From contig QANT01006272.1 of NCBI GenBank assembly GCA_003254885.1, positions 1 to 28,104 on the forward strand: DNA of 28,104 bases, read 5' to 3'. The notes below the pieces were generated by a model. The model had not been told where the DNA came from, ran no database searches, and was given only the letters and a program-made list of their open reading frames with translations. This DNA comes from Purshia tridentata. Lineage: Eukaryota; Streptophyta; Magnoliopsida; Rosales; Rosaceae. Positions within the stretch are counted from its first letter, which is position 1; every line of letters starts with the position of its first letter. The translations under genes were made by a program, and so were the position numbers. This document shows, in pieces, positions 18,591 through 28,104 of this stretch.

Positions 18591-19624
18591 TCCACAATTT
18601 TATTAGTGACAAGTAATGCCCAAAATTTCCAGAGCTTCAATCATATGTGCATCATCCAATTGATTATGCTCGAGTTGTTAGAAAAATTGGGAATCAAGTG
18701 GATGTAACCCTTGTTGGTCTAGAGGGGATTTTATCTTCAGAAATTATTAAGTCCTCAAGAAAACAGTGGATGCATGTGATCAAGCCCTTTCTCTTGATTC
18801 AGCAAAGAAATAGGTTCTTGAATTTGGTGAAAGTAGAATGGGTTTCATAGCAGCAAATCTTTCTACTATAATTGGGAGTGCTGTGGCGGCAAAGCTTATG
18901 GGGATAGCTGGTGGACTGGCAGCCTTAGCTCAGATGCCTGCTTGTAATGTTCAGCTTCTTGGTGCCAAGAGAAAAAACCTTGCTGGGTTTTCTACTGCAA
19001 CATCACAATTTCGAGTAGGTTATGTTGAGCAGACATAAATATTTCAAACCACACCACCTTGTTTGAGGATGCATGATTGCCGACTCTTGGCTGCAAAATC
19101 AACACTTGCAGCATGGGTGGATTCCAAGAGGAGATCTATCTGCGAGCACAGAAAGGGCCTTAAGGGAGGAGATTCATCAGAAAATTGAGAAATGGAGGAG
19201 CCTCCCCATGTAAGGCAACCTAAACCACTCCTAGTTCCTGATTCGGAACCTGAAAAGAAGAGAGGAGGTCTTCGGCTAAGAAAGAATGAAGGAAAGATAT
19301 GTGATAACTGACACGAGGAAGCTGGAAAATAAGATACAATTTGGTGTGCCTGAAGAGACTTGTTTAGGGGATGGACTAGGTGAAGGTTATGGAATGCTTG
19401 GTCAGGCTGGGAGTGGGAAGCTGCGTGTATCAATGGGTCAAAGAAAACTTGCTGCAAAAGTTACTAACAAATTTAAGGAAAAGTATTATGAAAGCACCCT
19501 GGCTACATCTGGAGTAACTTCAAGTTCAGCATTTACTCCTGTGCAGGGAATTGAGCTCATGAATCCACAGGCTCATGGACACCAGCTAGGAAGTGGAACT
19601 CAAAGCGCCTACTTCTCACGGTAA
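18590..19624 (+). pseudogene. PRP31: Broken copy of splicing factor PRP31
   Basis: PRP31 is a U4/U6 snRNP protein needed to assemble the U4/U6-U5 tri-snRNP. This copy has matching blocks in order: IHNFISDK, KFPELQSYVHHPIDYARVV, the NOP-domain block MGFIAANLSTIIGSAVAAKL then AGGLAALAQMPACNVQLLG and KRKNLAGFS, DSEPEKK, GLGEGYGMLGQAGSGKLRVS, and FTPVQGIELMNPQAHGHQLG. The first roughly third of the protein is absent. Lesions include a TAA at 18614-18616 where family members have Tyr, a deletion and frame change near 18745, a TAG at 18811-18813, a stop near 19036, further frame changes over 19100-19320, and an end at 19624 shortly before the usual C-terminus. No intron is visible in about 1 kb, compatible with a processed copy. 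A functional parent gene is expected elsewhere. Confidence 0.9.
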
Positions 19625-20870
19625 CGTTTTTTAAAAATTAAGAGAAGTTGACCCTTCCTTCTCTCTAGACATACGTTTGGTGTTACATAACCTAGTGTAG
19701 GCACAATCTAGTTATCTACATTGTTATAAAAGCAGTTTGCAAAGAGACATTGGAAGAGGTATATAGATAATTAGATTTAGGATATAGAAATTGAAACATC
19801 CTTAATATATTTCTTTATGAAAGAGTAGACAATTTAGCATGTGTTGATAGTTCAAAAGTTAAAACTAAAATCTGATATTCTAGAATTCAAATACACATCA
19901 CACTCTCTAAGTATCTCAACCAGTTCCTCATCCAAAAGTCCAAGACAAGTCTTCTCATGGTTGCACCAGCAATTCTCCCAGCAGCATGTCACTTTCAAAG
20001 GGCCTTTCTGCACCTGAAATCACTATAGTTCCTTCCCAAGCAAAGTACAGAAGGATCATCTTCCTACTCATCTAAAGTGTGTGTTGACTATGTGTGGGAG
20101 TGGAGTTTATATGACCTATTTATAAACAAAAGAAACATGGATTAAGTCCAAACATCATAACACTGTTTAATGAGAGAATTTATAACTTTGTTAAACCACA
20201 ACAAAATACACTATCAATATCAGAACAAAAGAAAGAATATGAAAGAAAGAAAACAAAGGAAAAATGCCTACAATCAAAGAGAATCTTGCATTGAGGTAAC
20301 CATGAATAACATCAGGGAAGACATCATAAGTCTGAAACATAGAAATACAAAATTACCTCTAATTCACGATTGCACAACTTGAACAGGAGCATTTAGTTTA
20401 AAGATCATTACAATTCAAACAAAAATCTATACACACACCTCAGGTTTTATGTTCGGGGTGAATATATCTCCACTGACAGTGAACAATACATATTTTACTA
20501 TCAAAATTCTACATATATAAAACCTACCATAATACAACACTACTGTATCAGCGCAAGACAGTGTCACACATCCAAAAGCAAATAAATGGGGCACAATGGA
20601 ATGGTTGAAAACTATGAATGTGAGAAACAAAAACAAAAGAAGAAGAAGAAGAAGAAGAAGTAGAAGTTATCTTTCAAACTGTTTAGTCTGATGCTTTAAT
20701 GGAGATTCTTGCAGATATAAACTGTAAAAATTAATATTAAAACTCACTACTCACTACCTTATCCTGCAATGCCCGAATTCACACGCAGCAGCAGCTTCAC
20801 CAACTTCTTCTTCTTCCTCGACGCATGCACACATGTTGAGTAAAATAATCTCACAAAGAGGGGTGATCTA
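19625..20870. other. Intergenic DNA without recognised genes
   Basis: No convincing coding similarity on either strand. It contains a short GAA-type microsatellite at about 20637-20665. On the minus strand near 20775-20840 an acidic run (five Glu followed by VGEAAAACEFGHC) may be part of the unidentified gene remnant to its right. Otherwise AT-rich and unremarkable. Confidence 0.45.
20637..20665. repeat. GAA/AAG microsatellite
   Basis: Eight or so consecutive AGA-type triplets on the plus strand, ending in an imperfect GTAGAAG. A candidate length-variable marker. Confidence 0.9.
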
Positions 20871-20894
20871 TGTGAATTGCAGATATGTAAAAGA

Positions 20895-21390
20895 AAGGAT
20901 TATAATTACCGGGTCAGGAAGTTGGCAGTTCATTTTCGAGGGAAGGGAGAATTTTGCTCTATTGGTTTAACAAGAGAACCAGCTTTAGCAAGAGCATCCG
21001 AATTGGTAGCAGACAAAACTTATACCTCTTCAATACCCATTTTTCTCTTAATCAAGTTTAAGTTCTCTTGAAGGAGGTCCAAAGCCTGAGCTCCAATTGC
21101 AATTGCCTCATCCTTCTTTTTCTTCAAAAAGGGATTACAAAGGTTTAGGGTCTGACTAAAATCTTAAAAAGAACTTCTCTGCAATGCCTCTAATATCACC
21201 TCTTGTAGAGCAAATGCATGAGTATCTCTATTAAAGTTATTTTGGAGTATCCTCCTCTCAAGCACTCTGCCTTCCATCCATCAAATTTCTCATTTACATA
21301 TATCAAGCCTATTAGCTTGTCTTCTGTCGACGATGTAAATGAAGCACCCTTCTTAATGGTTTTTTTAAAACCTAAAGTTTTCTTTTCAAA
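20895..21390 (-). pseudogene. Unidentified protein-coding remnant
   Basis: Not recognised. On the minus strand from about 21390 it reads TIKKGASFTSSTEDKLIGLI, then YVNEKFDGWKAECLRGGYSK. After a frame change near 21230 it continues DTHAFALQEVILEALQRSSF, a stop, NPFLKKKKDEAIAIGAQALD, LLQENLNLIKRKMGIEEV, a stop, then LSATNSDALAKAGSLVKPIE and QNSPFPRK. The composition (helical, charged, Leu/Glu/Lys heptads) and the continuity of sense across stops look like genuine but decayed coding sequence, not noise. A possible 5' splice donor (CCCG|GTAATT) follows near 20910. Which family it belongs to could not be decided from the sequence. Confidence 0.5.
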
Positions 21391-21979
21391 GTCCTTTTCT
21401 TTTCACTTTCGAGACAGGAGACTGGAAACAGAAGAGAAGTAGTGGTTGAAATACTTATGCTTTTGTATTCAAATTAACAACTGGATTTGTGTATTTCTGT
21501 ATGAATGAATATTGTCGAGTCAAAATGATTTTGTGAATAAAGCTGGTTCTGCATAACTCGGTTTCAGGGACATAACTCTCTCATGGCAGTGGGTGGATCT
21601 GAATATAGGAGGCCCATCCCAGCTAGTGCATTAGGATAACTCCCTTTTTTCCCTTTTTTCGGTAGACGATAACTCCCATTTTTTGCATGAGGCATATAAA
21701 TTAGATCGTCTAAAGCAAAATTAGCTCCAAAATTTTGCATTTTACCAAACGACCATGCAAGTCAGCAACTATTTTGATACGTATACAATCATATCAAGGA
21801 TGACGGGAGCTAATATCATTTCCTGTCCAGACATAACTGAACTACAACTTCCTCTTAACAATGCAAATGAAACAAAAAAAATTCCTTTTGACACAATTTC
21901 CTCTGATACAACTCCCAACACTGCCTTTTTGAAGCTACATTGCTACATTAGCCAACAAGTTCAATAAATCAAAGATCAT
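21391..21979. other. Intergenic DNA and 3' UTR of the SEC23-like gene
   Basis: No gene is recognised. The part adjoining 21980 should contain the 3' untranslated region of the SEC23-like gene, transcribed toward lower coordinates. A C/T-rich run lies near 21640-21665. Open frames here are short and match nothing known. Confidence 0.4.
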
Positions 21980-24900
21980 CTAGCTTGGTTCTGGAGGCAC
22001 CACTCTCAAGCTTCGTACCCACTCACAGAAGCTAGGATCATCAAAATTAAGAAAACTGCTTTTCAGCTTTGTCCGCTGTTCTGTTGTCAGAGTTCGTAGC
22101 TGCGGAAATCTTGCCTCCTGAAATAGATGCAACAGTCGAGTATGTGATCCACACCGAAGTAAATAGGAAACAATTTAGGATCATGAAAAAATTATCCATG
22201 GTCACCCATGTTTACTGTCTTCACCCTCACCTGCTCATAAGGAGGATCCTTGTGTGCAGGTATGAGCCGGGATACAAAATATCGTGCCTGAGAGCTTCCT
22301 TCCTGTTTCACAATCAAACAGTACATTCCATCTTCATTCCAAGGCATTAGAGATCAAAAAGAAAAAGAATATATGCCAATGAAAGACTATACAAGAAAAA
22401 ACCTTGAATGCAAGGATCCGAGGGGCTGGAAACCGCAATTCAGTGAGCTCTTCAGCCAATGTTCTGCAAGCCGCTAAAGCAGCTGCAGTTTTTCCTTCAT
22501 CAGCAGAAAGTTCAGCACCCTGAATACAACAGTTAAAAGAAAAGTGTTCAAATGAAAAATAAGGAAGGAATGAAGATGAAGAGATTAATGATATTTCTGA
22601 ACACAGAAGGACTAAAGGAGCAGAAAGAAACCAAAACATGAATTCAAGCCTTGAGAGTGCTCTTAGTGAATATTGACACCTAAACAGAAGTGGAAAAGCT
22701 CAAACAGTGCATACATTCCAGTTCATAGATATCAAACTATGAACTGTAGACCCAGCCTTCAAGGGTGCTCAGCATAACCAGTCTGCAAGGGTGCTCAGCA
22801 CAACCAATCTGCAATGGTGCTCAGCACACCCAGCCTACACATGAACTCATACTTTCCAGTTATTTTTTTCCTTCTCCTATCAGCAAAATTTTTATTAAAA
22901 ATTACTTCTGTGCAATGCGGAAAGCCAAAGCCCAAAGCCCTCAACCTCTCTGTATACTGAGGAGATTAGTGGACGTTTTTTTTATAAGAAACAACAAAGA
23001 GAAATATTAAAATTAAGTCATAACTCCCGGCCAACCACAGATGAATTATTCTAAAGGGAATATCCCTTATAGGCTTTGATGTTAATGCCCATAAAGACAC
23101 CAAATATTTGCTATTTATCTCTATTCAAACAGTCCAAAGAAGCACCATGACTACAGATCCATGGTGTTTCTAGACCAACTCCCAAAAAAATCTTATTATT
23201 AGCTCCAACTCCCAAAAACAATCCTCATTCCTCAACCAACAACAAATGGTAGTTTCTAGACCATACCCCACACTAAAAAACTGAAAAAACTTAGTCCAAA
23301 TGACAAATGTGTAGGAAAAGGGCACTTCAAAAAATATGGATCAATTCTCTCATCACCACCTTTCATAAAGAAAACTAATCTAGAGATAAACATGCATAGG
23401 TGTTCCTTTTTAGAGTATATCACAAGTATTAATTTTTCGAGGGACCACCAAATAAGCACCCCAAAAAAAAAAAAACTGCACTTTACAAGCTTAGTAGGTA
23501 CACTAGCCTCCCAATTATCTTACAGGGCTCAAGAGACAGGTCATCAAGATTTTCTAACGAGTGAAAAAATAATATCCTAGAGAAAATTCCATATTCATGA
23601 ATACTACAATGGTCAGTGCATGTGAGCCCACATTTAGTTTCTGCAGCAGAGAGGCAGGAGAAGTAATTCAGATTTTTTCTAGGCATTATTAAAGTAACTC
23701 TGCAATCAATATGTCAGCAATGACAAGGTGACCCTTCTGTGATATCAAAGCTACAAGGGCTTTCTTATTCCATGTCTAATTCAAGGTACTGCTAATATAT
23801 CATTATATCTATAAGGTGGATCAAAGTAAGAAGAAATACAAGAAAAAATGTTGAACCAACTATCAACTCCCCTACCCCCTCCCCTCCCCAAAATAGGAAA
23901 AGCAAACGAAACATATGCCACACGCTAAATAAATGTCATACACGCAAAATAAATACATATGGCAAGCATATGAGCTAAAGGACATACCAACCAAATGAAG
24001 ACATCTGTCCCATGGTCAAGAACAACTGCTGCATCGGACTGCATAGCAAGGTCATAAGCAGGTAGTTCCTCAAATGTTCCCCCTTCCCGATGCATTAGAC
24101 AACGAGGTGCTACCATTCGGAGTGACAGATCAAAGGACGCATTCAAAAACAAGTTCCGCAATACAGACCTCTCATCTTCATGGCCAACAATGCTTCCCAA
24201 AAGTGGGCCCCTTCTAAGATGAAACAAGAGCTCCGGCAATAAAGAGATCTCCTTTGGAAACCGATAAAGCTTGGATTTTGTTACTTGAGACCCAAATTTC
24301 AGAGCAATGTCTTTTATTCTTTCATCTACCGTTGCTCGCATATCAACTGCATCAGAATAGTTTTTGGCTCGCAAGAGAGTCCTCTTCGCAATAAGAACTG
24401 CTGCCACTTCATCCTGAACACTTGCAAGATATGCTGGAACACTATCAACTGTTGGCAATCTAACAGTAATTACTCTTGATATATCAGCTTGATACACATT
24501 TAAATACTGAATTGTAAACTGGAAATACACATACTCAGTCCTAATGTCCCTCTTATTTTCCAAGGAGAGTGAGAAGCTCTGTGTCTCTTCAACACTAAGC
24601 ATTTGTATGTAAAAAGAAGTGTCATTTTTGAAGGTTTCATGCGTGTCTATATGTGCCTCTTCACCAGGACCCACAACTTGAGTTATGAGAATGTCATCGG
24701 AACAGCGTATTGCCAAGAACCCACGGGAACCTGCTGCCCTGGTAGATGCCCTTTGCAAGTTCACACCAAAGGCTTCCCCAAAGTCGTCATGGAGAACAAA
24801 AACACCCCCAGAAGCTTTTGCAAGAGGCTGCAAAACAGGAACTCTTACAGGGCATGTCCCAGCACATAAAATATCAACAACGGTATTGTGTCGGTGTGCC

Positions 24901-26666
24901 TGTTGACCCAGATGCTCCATCCATTTCAATGCAGTCTTTTCCATATGAGGATAATTTGGGTGACTGAAAGAATGAGGAACAGATCCGGGACCATATGTAT
25001 TAGGACCACCAGCACAAACAATGATTCTGCTATTGCCTCCTGACCTTTTAATTACCCCTCGAGACAGTTCTCCTGATGGCCCTTGAATTATAGCAAGAGC
25101 AACCTCAACTGCCGTACCCAGGCACCGATCTCTAGAAGCTTCTGGGATGTTCAATTTGTATGGACTTAATGATGAGAATATGGCATGTGCCACAGCCACT
25201 GAAGCATGCATCGGAGATAAGTATATACCAGTTCCATATATCAATGTCTTCAAGGACTCCTGACATGGTGATTTGTTGCCTGGAAGCACATCGGCAGATG
25301 CAACTGATTCCTCTGAAAAATCATAAACTGATACTGTGCGACCATACAGTATTATTCCAATTCTGGTTGTCGGAGGTAGTGAATCGACAAACGCATGCAA
25401 GGAGCTCTGTAAATGCCACAGATGTGGTTCATCTAAACACTCGTCTATGACAAGAACAATGGGTGCAGACATTCTTGAATCGGAAACTGGAATAAAACCG
25501 GGTCTGTTGTTCCCAGTTTGAACATAATCAACCATGGTAGATGACAACTCTGGGAAATTGCAAAGATCTTCTTTGCTGGAAGCAATGTATTCTCCCTCAC
25601 TTCCATTCAGTTCTCGGCAAATTACACACTGCCACTGACCTGAGCCTATTAAGATGTTGCAGTAGACATTTGCACAAGCTCCACAACTGTGGCAGCGATG
25701 AGGATCACGTTGTACTATCTGAGAACCTGGTGAATTTTCCCTCCCAGGTGAAACCAACGCCCCAAAACCCAAACTGGGTACATTTGCTTGTTTCTTCTGT
25801 TTCAACACCTATATAAAAAAAACAGAGAGGAGAAAGGTTCAAGTAATTTTCAATTATGTGGGAAAAAAAGGACTATTCTTCCAAGCATAAACATTGGAAA
25901 AATAAGCTAAACAATACATGTAAGTTAAATTGAACAAACAAAGAAATCTAGTATATTCTTATGTACCTATATAACAAGTGTGTGTGTGTGCGCGCGCGCT
26001 TGCATGTGTGTTTTTGGTGAGATCTTGAGGCAGTTCATAAGTGAGGGGAAAGAATCAACTTAAAATACATAACATTATCCAAAACACTGTGCACCCCTAA
26101 TCATCCAAAAAATACTGCATAAACTCAATAAAAAGATAGCAAAAATTATAAAGGTAGAAAACCAAAGAGAAGAAAGACACCTTATGAGCTGAGAATAGAA
26201 CATAGGGTGATTCTCCAACAGGCACTGCATCATCCTCTGTAAAGTTTGAAAGTTGGTGCTGCAATTCAAATGAGCCATTTGAAAAATTGGGAGGAGGCGA
26301 AGATGTTGGCAAAGATGAGCCCGAAGAGAAAGCAACCGGCTGAGGAGTTGTAGGTGAAGCACGAAAAGGCACAGCAGCAGGTCGGACAGGGGAAGCAAAG
26401 ACAGGAGGTCCCGGGGGAGTACTCAAATGAGGAATAGGGCTGCCAGTTTTCAACCCATTAGCTGGTGATGGTGCATTCGGGGTTTTGATTGAGGGAGAAG
26501 GAAGTTGATCTTGTTGAAACTTTGGAGGAGGAAATCTGGGTGCTCCAGGTGCAATCAAAGGTGGAGGAGGAATGGGAATTTTCTCAGGGTCAGGAGCTGG
26601 TGTGTCTGGGTTTGACGGAGTGATAGTGACAGAGTATCCAAGAGAAGGCTGCGGCCGATTAGACAT
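21980..26666 (-). CDS. SEC23A: Sec23-type COPII coat protein, divergent plant Sec23A class
   Basis: Sec23 forms the inner COPII coat with Sec24 and activates the GTPase Sar1 at ER exit sites. Exons: 26666-26181, 25808-23988, 22519-22403, 22312-22231 region (exact 22302-22231), 22117-21980; all junctions are phase 0 with GT-AG introns, giving 877 aa. Residues 1-162, a separate exon, are Pro/Ser-rich and disordered. A zinc ribbon follows (C201, C204, C223, C226). The trunk/vWA-like domain begins near 277 (APIVLVIDE). Beta-sandwich and helical regions follow (helical part FPKEISLLPELLFHLRRGP). The C-terminus is a gelsolin-like fold (VVLDHGTDVFIWLG through FVSRLIPAHKDPPYE to WVRSLRVVPPEPS). At 877 aa it is longer than the roughly 760 aa of classic Sec23, mostly through the N-terminal extension. 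It resembles Arabidopsis At4g01810, called AtSec23A and reported to pair with Sar1a; the paralogue label is from memory. The start ATG at 26666 opens the first frame continuous with the Pro-rich exon. Confidence 0.93.
22752..22829. repeat. Three-copy 26-base tandem repeat
   Basis: Units start at 22752, 22778 and 22804 with consensus CCAGTCTGCAAGGGTGCTCA then GCACAA. A fourth partial unit (CCAGCCTACA) starts at 22830. It sits inside intron 2 of the SEC23-like gene. Confidence 0.9.
23050..23450 (-). mobile_element. Probable LINE (L1-type) 3'-end remnant
   Basis: The minus strand shows LVFFMKGGDERIDPYFLKCP then FPTHLSFGLSFFSFLVWGMV, followed after stops by VVMVLLWTV. This resembles the region after reverse transcriptase in plant L1 elements, where a Cys/His motif precedes a hydrophobic Trp-rich stretch (typical pattern D-H-L-F-L-x-C-P). 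The expected His reads Pro and frames are broken. The assignment is by pattern memory only and is tentative. Confidence 0.4.
25976..26012. repeat. TG/CG dinucleotide microsatellite
   Basis: About six GT units run into four CG units (GTGTGTGTGTGCGCGCGCGC), followed by TTGCATGTGTGTTTTTGG, inside intron 1 of the SEC23-like gene. Alternating purine-pyrimidine of this kind can adopt Z-DNA and is usually length-variable. Confidence 0.85.
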
Positions 26667-27360
26667 TGAAATTCGAAACTCTTTATTGAAAACCAAAAAA
26701 AGCTCAAGAACCCAGGATCCAGAATTCAAATTAATGGAAAGATATAAGCAAATTTTATCGAAACCCAGTTGTAGAAAGTGGGGGCTTCAAGTTTGAAGGC
26801 AAATTGAACGAGTTATTCATATGAATTGGATTGAAGATGGTAAAAAACAGTGTGATAAGTAGAGACACGCATGGATCTTATTAGAATGAACACAGATTTT
26901 GGAGAACGAATAAACAGATAGGAGGCTTTTGATAAACAAAAACCTCCTAAACCCCAATGAAATGAAAACTAAAATACAATCCACCGCACAGTGAGAAGAA
27001 GTGGATTCAAGAAAGCCCAAGGTTTCACCTTTCCGGATGAAATTGAGCGGAAAACGTTACTGGGTGCCGATCTTTTTCACAATTGAAGCTTCCTACTTGT
27101 TAGATATCCGCTGTTGCACCCCGAAGTTCAAAATCTAAGACACAAAGGAATTGCCAATTGTAAATTGAGCTATGAATGCGATGAATAAAAAGGATCTAGG
27201 ATTATATACATTGAGGGAATCAAAATTCAACGGGAAACAAATAGATAAGAATAAACGAAATGAGAAATTGGCGTACCTGAGGCTGAGAGGGAATAGGGAA
27301 AGACTGGAATCATACACAGAGAAATAAAAGACCCTCTTGACTTGAAGAAGGGGCATTTTC
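26667..27360 (-). other. 5' UTR and probable leader intron of the SEC23-like gene
   Basis: No protein-coding frame of note. On the minus strand a strong splice-donor match, CTCAG|GTACGCC, lies at 27277/27276. This suggests a non-coding first exon beyond 27277 and a 5' UTR intron ending somewhere upstream of the ATG at 26666. Several AG acceptors are possible (for example TTCTAATAAG near 26880), and none stands out. Confidence 0.45.
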
Positions 27361-27884
27361 CTTGCGTTTTGCCCCGTGTTTTTCTTCCTTTTTTTTTTCT
27401 TTTTTTCTCTTTTGATTTATTTGTTTATTTTTTACTTTTTGGCTTATATATGGCTTAGACAGGTCATTTTAAGCGTAAGATTATATTAACTTATTTGTAA
27501 AATGAGATGAATGAACTCGTTCTATTTTGTTTTTAATAATTTGAACTATTTATTTTTACCACTTTATTCATAAATTATTTTTGTAAAAGATTAGTCTCAA
27601 TCAGAAATTATTTATTTATTTAATTTTAATCAAACAAATAGACGATTATATTAAAAATATTTGATTCATCTATTTAAAGAATAGACAGTTCGTTGAAATA
27701 CTATATAGAGTAAGCCTTGTGAGAGATTTCACAAATAAAATTATTTATAAAATTTTATATTTGAAGGGGCATGATGTTTTATGATATGAAAATTTGGGAA
27801 TCCATTTTGCGATAATGCAGCTAATTTGGACCTAATTTTTTTATCATTGCCCCAACATACTTTTTAAACCCATATTCATTTTAA
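27361..27884. other. Upstream region of the SEC23-like gene
   Basis: Adjacent to the gene is a pyrimidine run on the plus strand (about 27385-27415, mainly T with C). Beyond it the sequence is strongly AT-rich, without open frames of interest. A promoter is expected here, but no TATA box can be tied to a start site. Confidence 0.4.
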
Positions 27885-28104
27885 AAAGGCTTATTATCTA
27901 AATTGCCCTCTATAAATACATATTTGTCTCACTTTGCCCCCTGAAACTTATTTTGTGTCACTTAACCCCCCACAACTCCAATACGTGTATCAAGTAACCC
28001 CTATCCGTCAACTCCGTCCTATATTATGTCAAGTGTGATGACGTGGCAAGGGTATTCTCGTCTCTTCGCTACACCTGGGCCTAAATAATCCAGCTGGACC
28101 ATCC
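27885..28104. mobile_element. Possible terminal part of a DNA transposon, cut by the window
   Basis: From about 27885 the composition changes to C-rich clauses (TTGCCCTCTATAAATAC, TTTGCCCCCTGAAACTT, CACTTAACCCCCCAC, AAGTAACCCCTATCCGTCAA, GATGACGTGGCA). This style is common in long termini of plant non-autonomous DNA transposons, often MULEs. No matching inverted end lies in the window, so this remains a suspicion. Confidence 0.3.

Larger units (their letters stand above)
22520..23987 (-). other. Large intron 2 of the SEC23-like gene
   Basis: The intron runs from TTG|GTATGTCC to CAG|GGTGCTG and is 1468 bases, by far the longest of this gene. It contains a three-copy 26-base repeat and a probable LINE remnant. 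Nothing else in it is recognised, apart from C-rich and A-rich runs near 23870-23900. Confidence 0.9.

Noticed and set aside
19044..19457. A 137-codon frame on the minus strand
   Set aside because: It is antisense to the PRP31 copy, whose plus-strand reading gives clear homology.
24285..25816. Several open frames of 60-96 codons on the plus strand across this region
   Set aside because: They are antisense to the large SEC23-like exon, which has clear protein homology; they match nothing known.
1..28104. tRNA, rRNA or other structured RNA genes
   Set aside because: No cloverleaf with conserved A and B box spacing or rRNA-like block was seen; the only tRNA-related match is the 13-base primer-binding site.

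Overview
The window looks like nuclear DNA of a eudicot plant. It is AT-rich, its genes are split by short GT-AG introns, and decayed Ty1/copia and Mutator-like (MULE) transposon pieces lie between them. The species cannot be named from the sequence.

Two host genes dominate, both on the minus strand. SECA1 (6499-16796, 20 coding exons, 1024 aa) encodes the plastid SecA ATPase that drives proteins through the thylakoid Sec translocase. A SEC23-type COPII coat gene (21980-26666, 5 coding exons, 877 aa) lies upstream of it. Every exon joins in frame and the family motifs are intact. These are the counterparts of Arabidopsis At4g01800 (SECA1/AGY1) and At4g01810 (a divergent Sec23), which have consecutive locus numbers, so the pair appears to be conserved microsynteny. 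The two genes act in different compartments (plastid and ER), and nothing suggests they work together.

Layout: 1-640 AT-rich, no gene; 650-1575 MULE transposase remnant (-); 1570-3310 copia remnant (+) with the integrase region deleted; 3880-5690 second copia remnant (-) with gag, the start of RT, a primer-binding site and an LTR promoter; 5700-6480 intergenic; 6499-16796 SECA1, whose intron 10 is 3.7 kb and holds a tandem duplication, a MITE-like element and a five-copy minisatellite; 16800-17750 repeats and a hairpin; 17760-18590 third copia remnant (+), ending in an LTR-like piece that joins directly to a broken PRP31 copy (18590-19624, +); 19625-21970 mostly anonymous, with an unidentified gene remnant on the minus strand; 21980-27350 SEC23-like gene; 27360-28104 promoter-side AT-rich DNA with a possible transposon end.

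No undescribed multi-gene system is visible. The best lead is a non-canonical intron in SECA1: intron 4 begins GA instead of GT, and if retained it would read through in frame as 35 extra codons. A single-base assembly error is the main alternative. Other points worth a look are the copia-PRP31 junction, the gap-flanking duplication in SECA1 intron 14 and the repeat expansion in intron 10.
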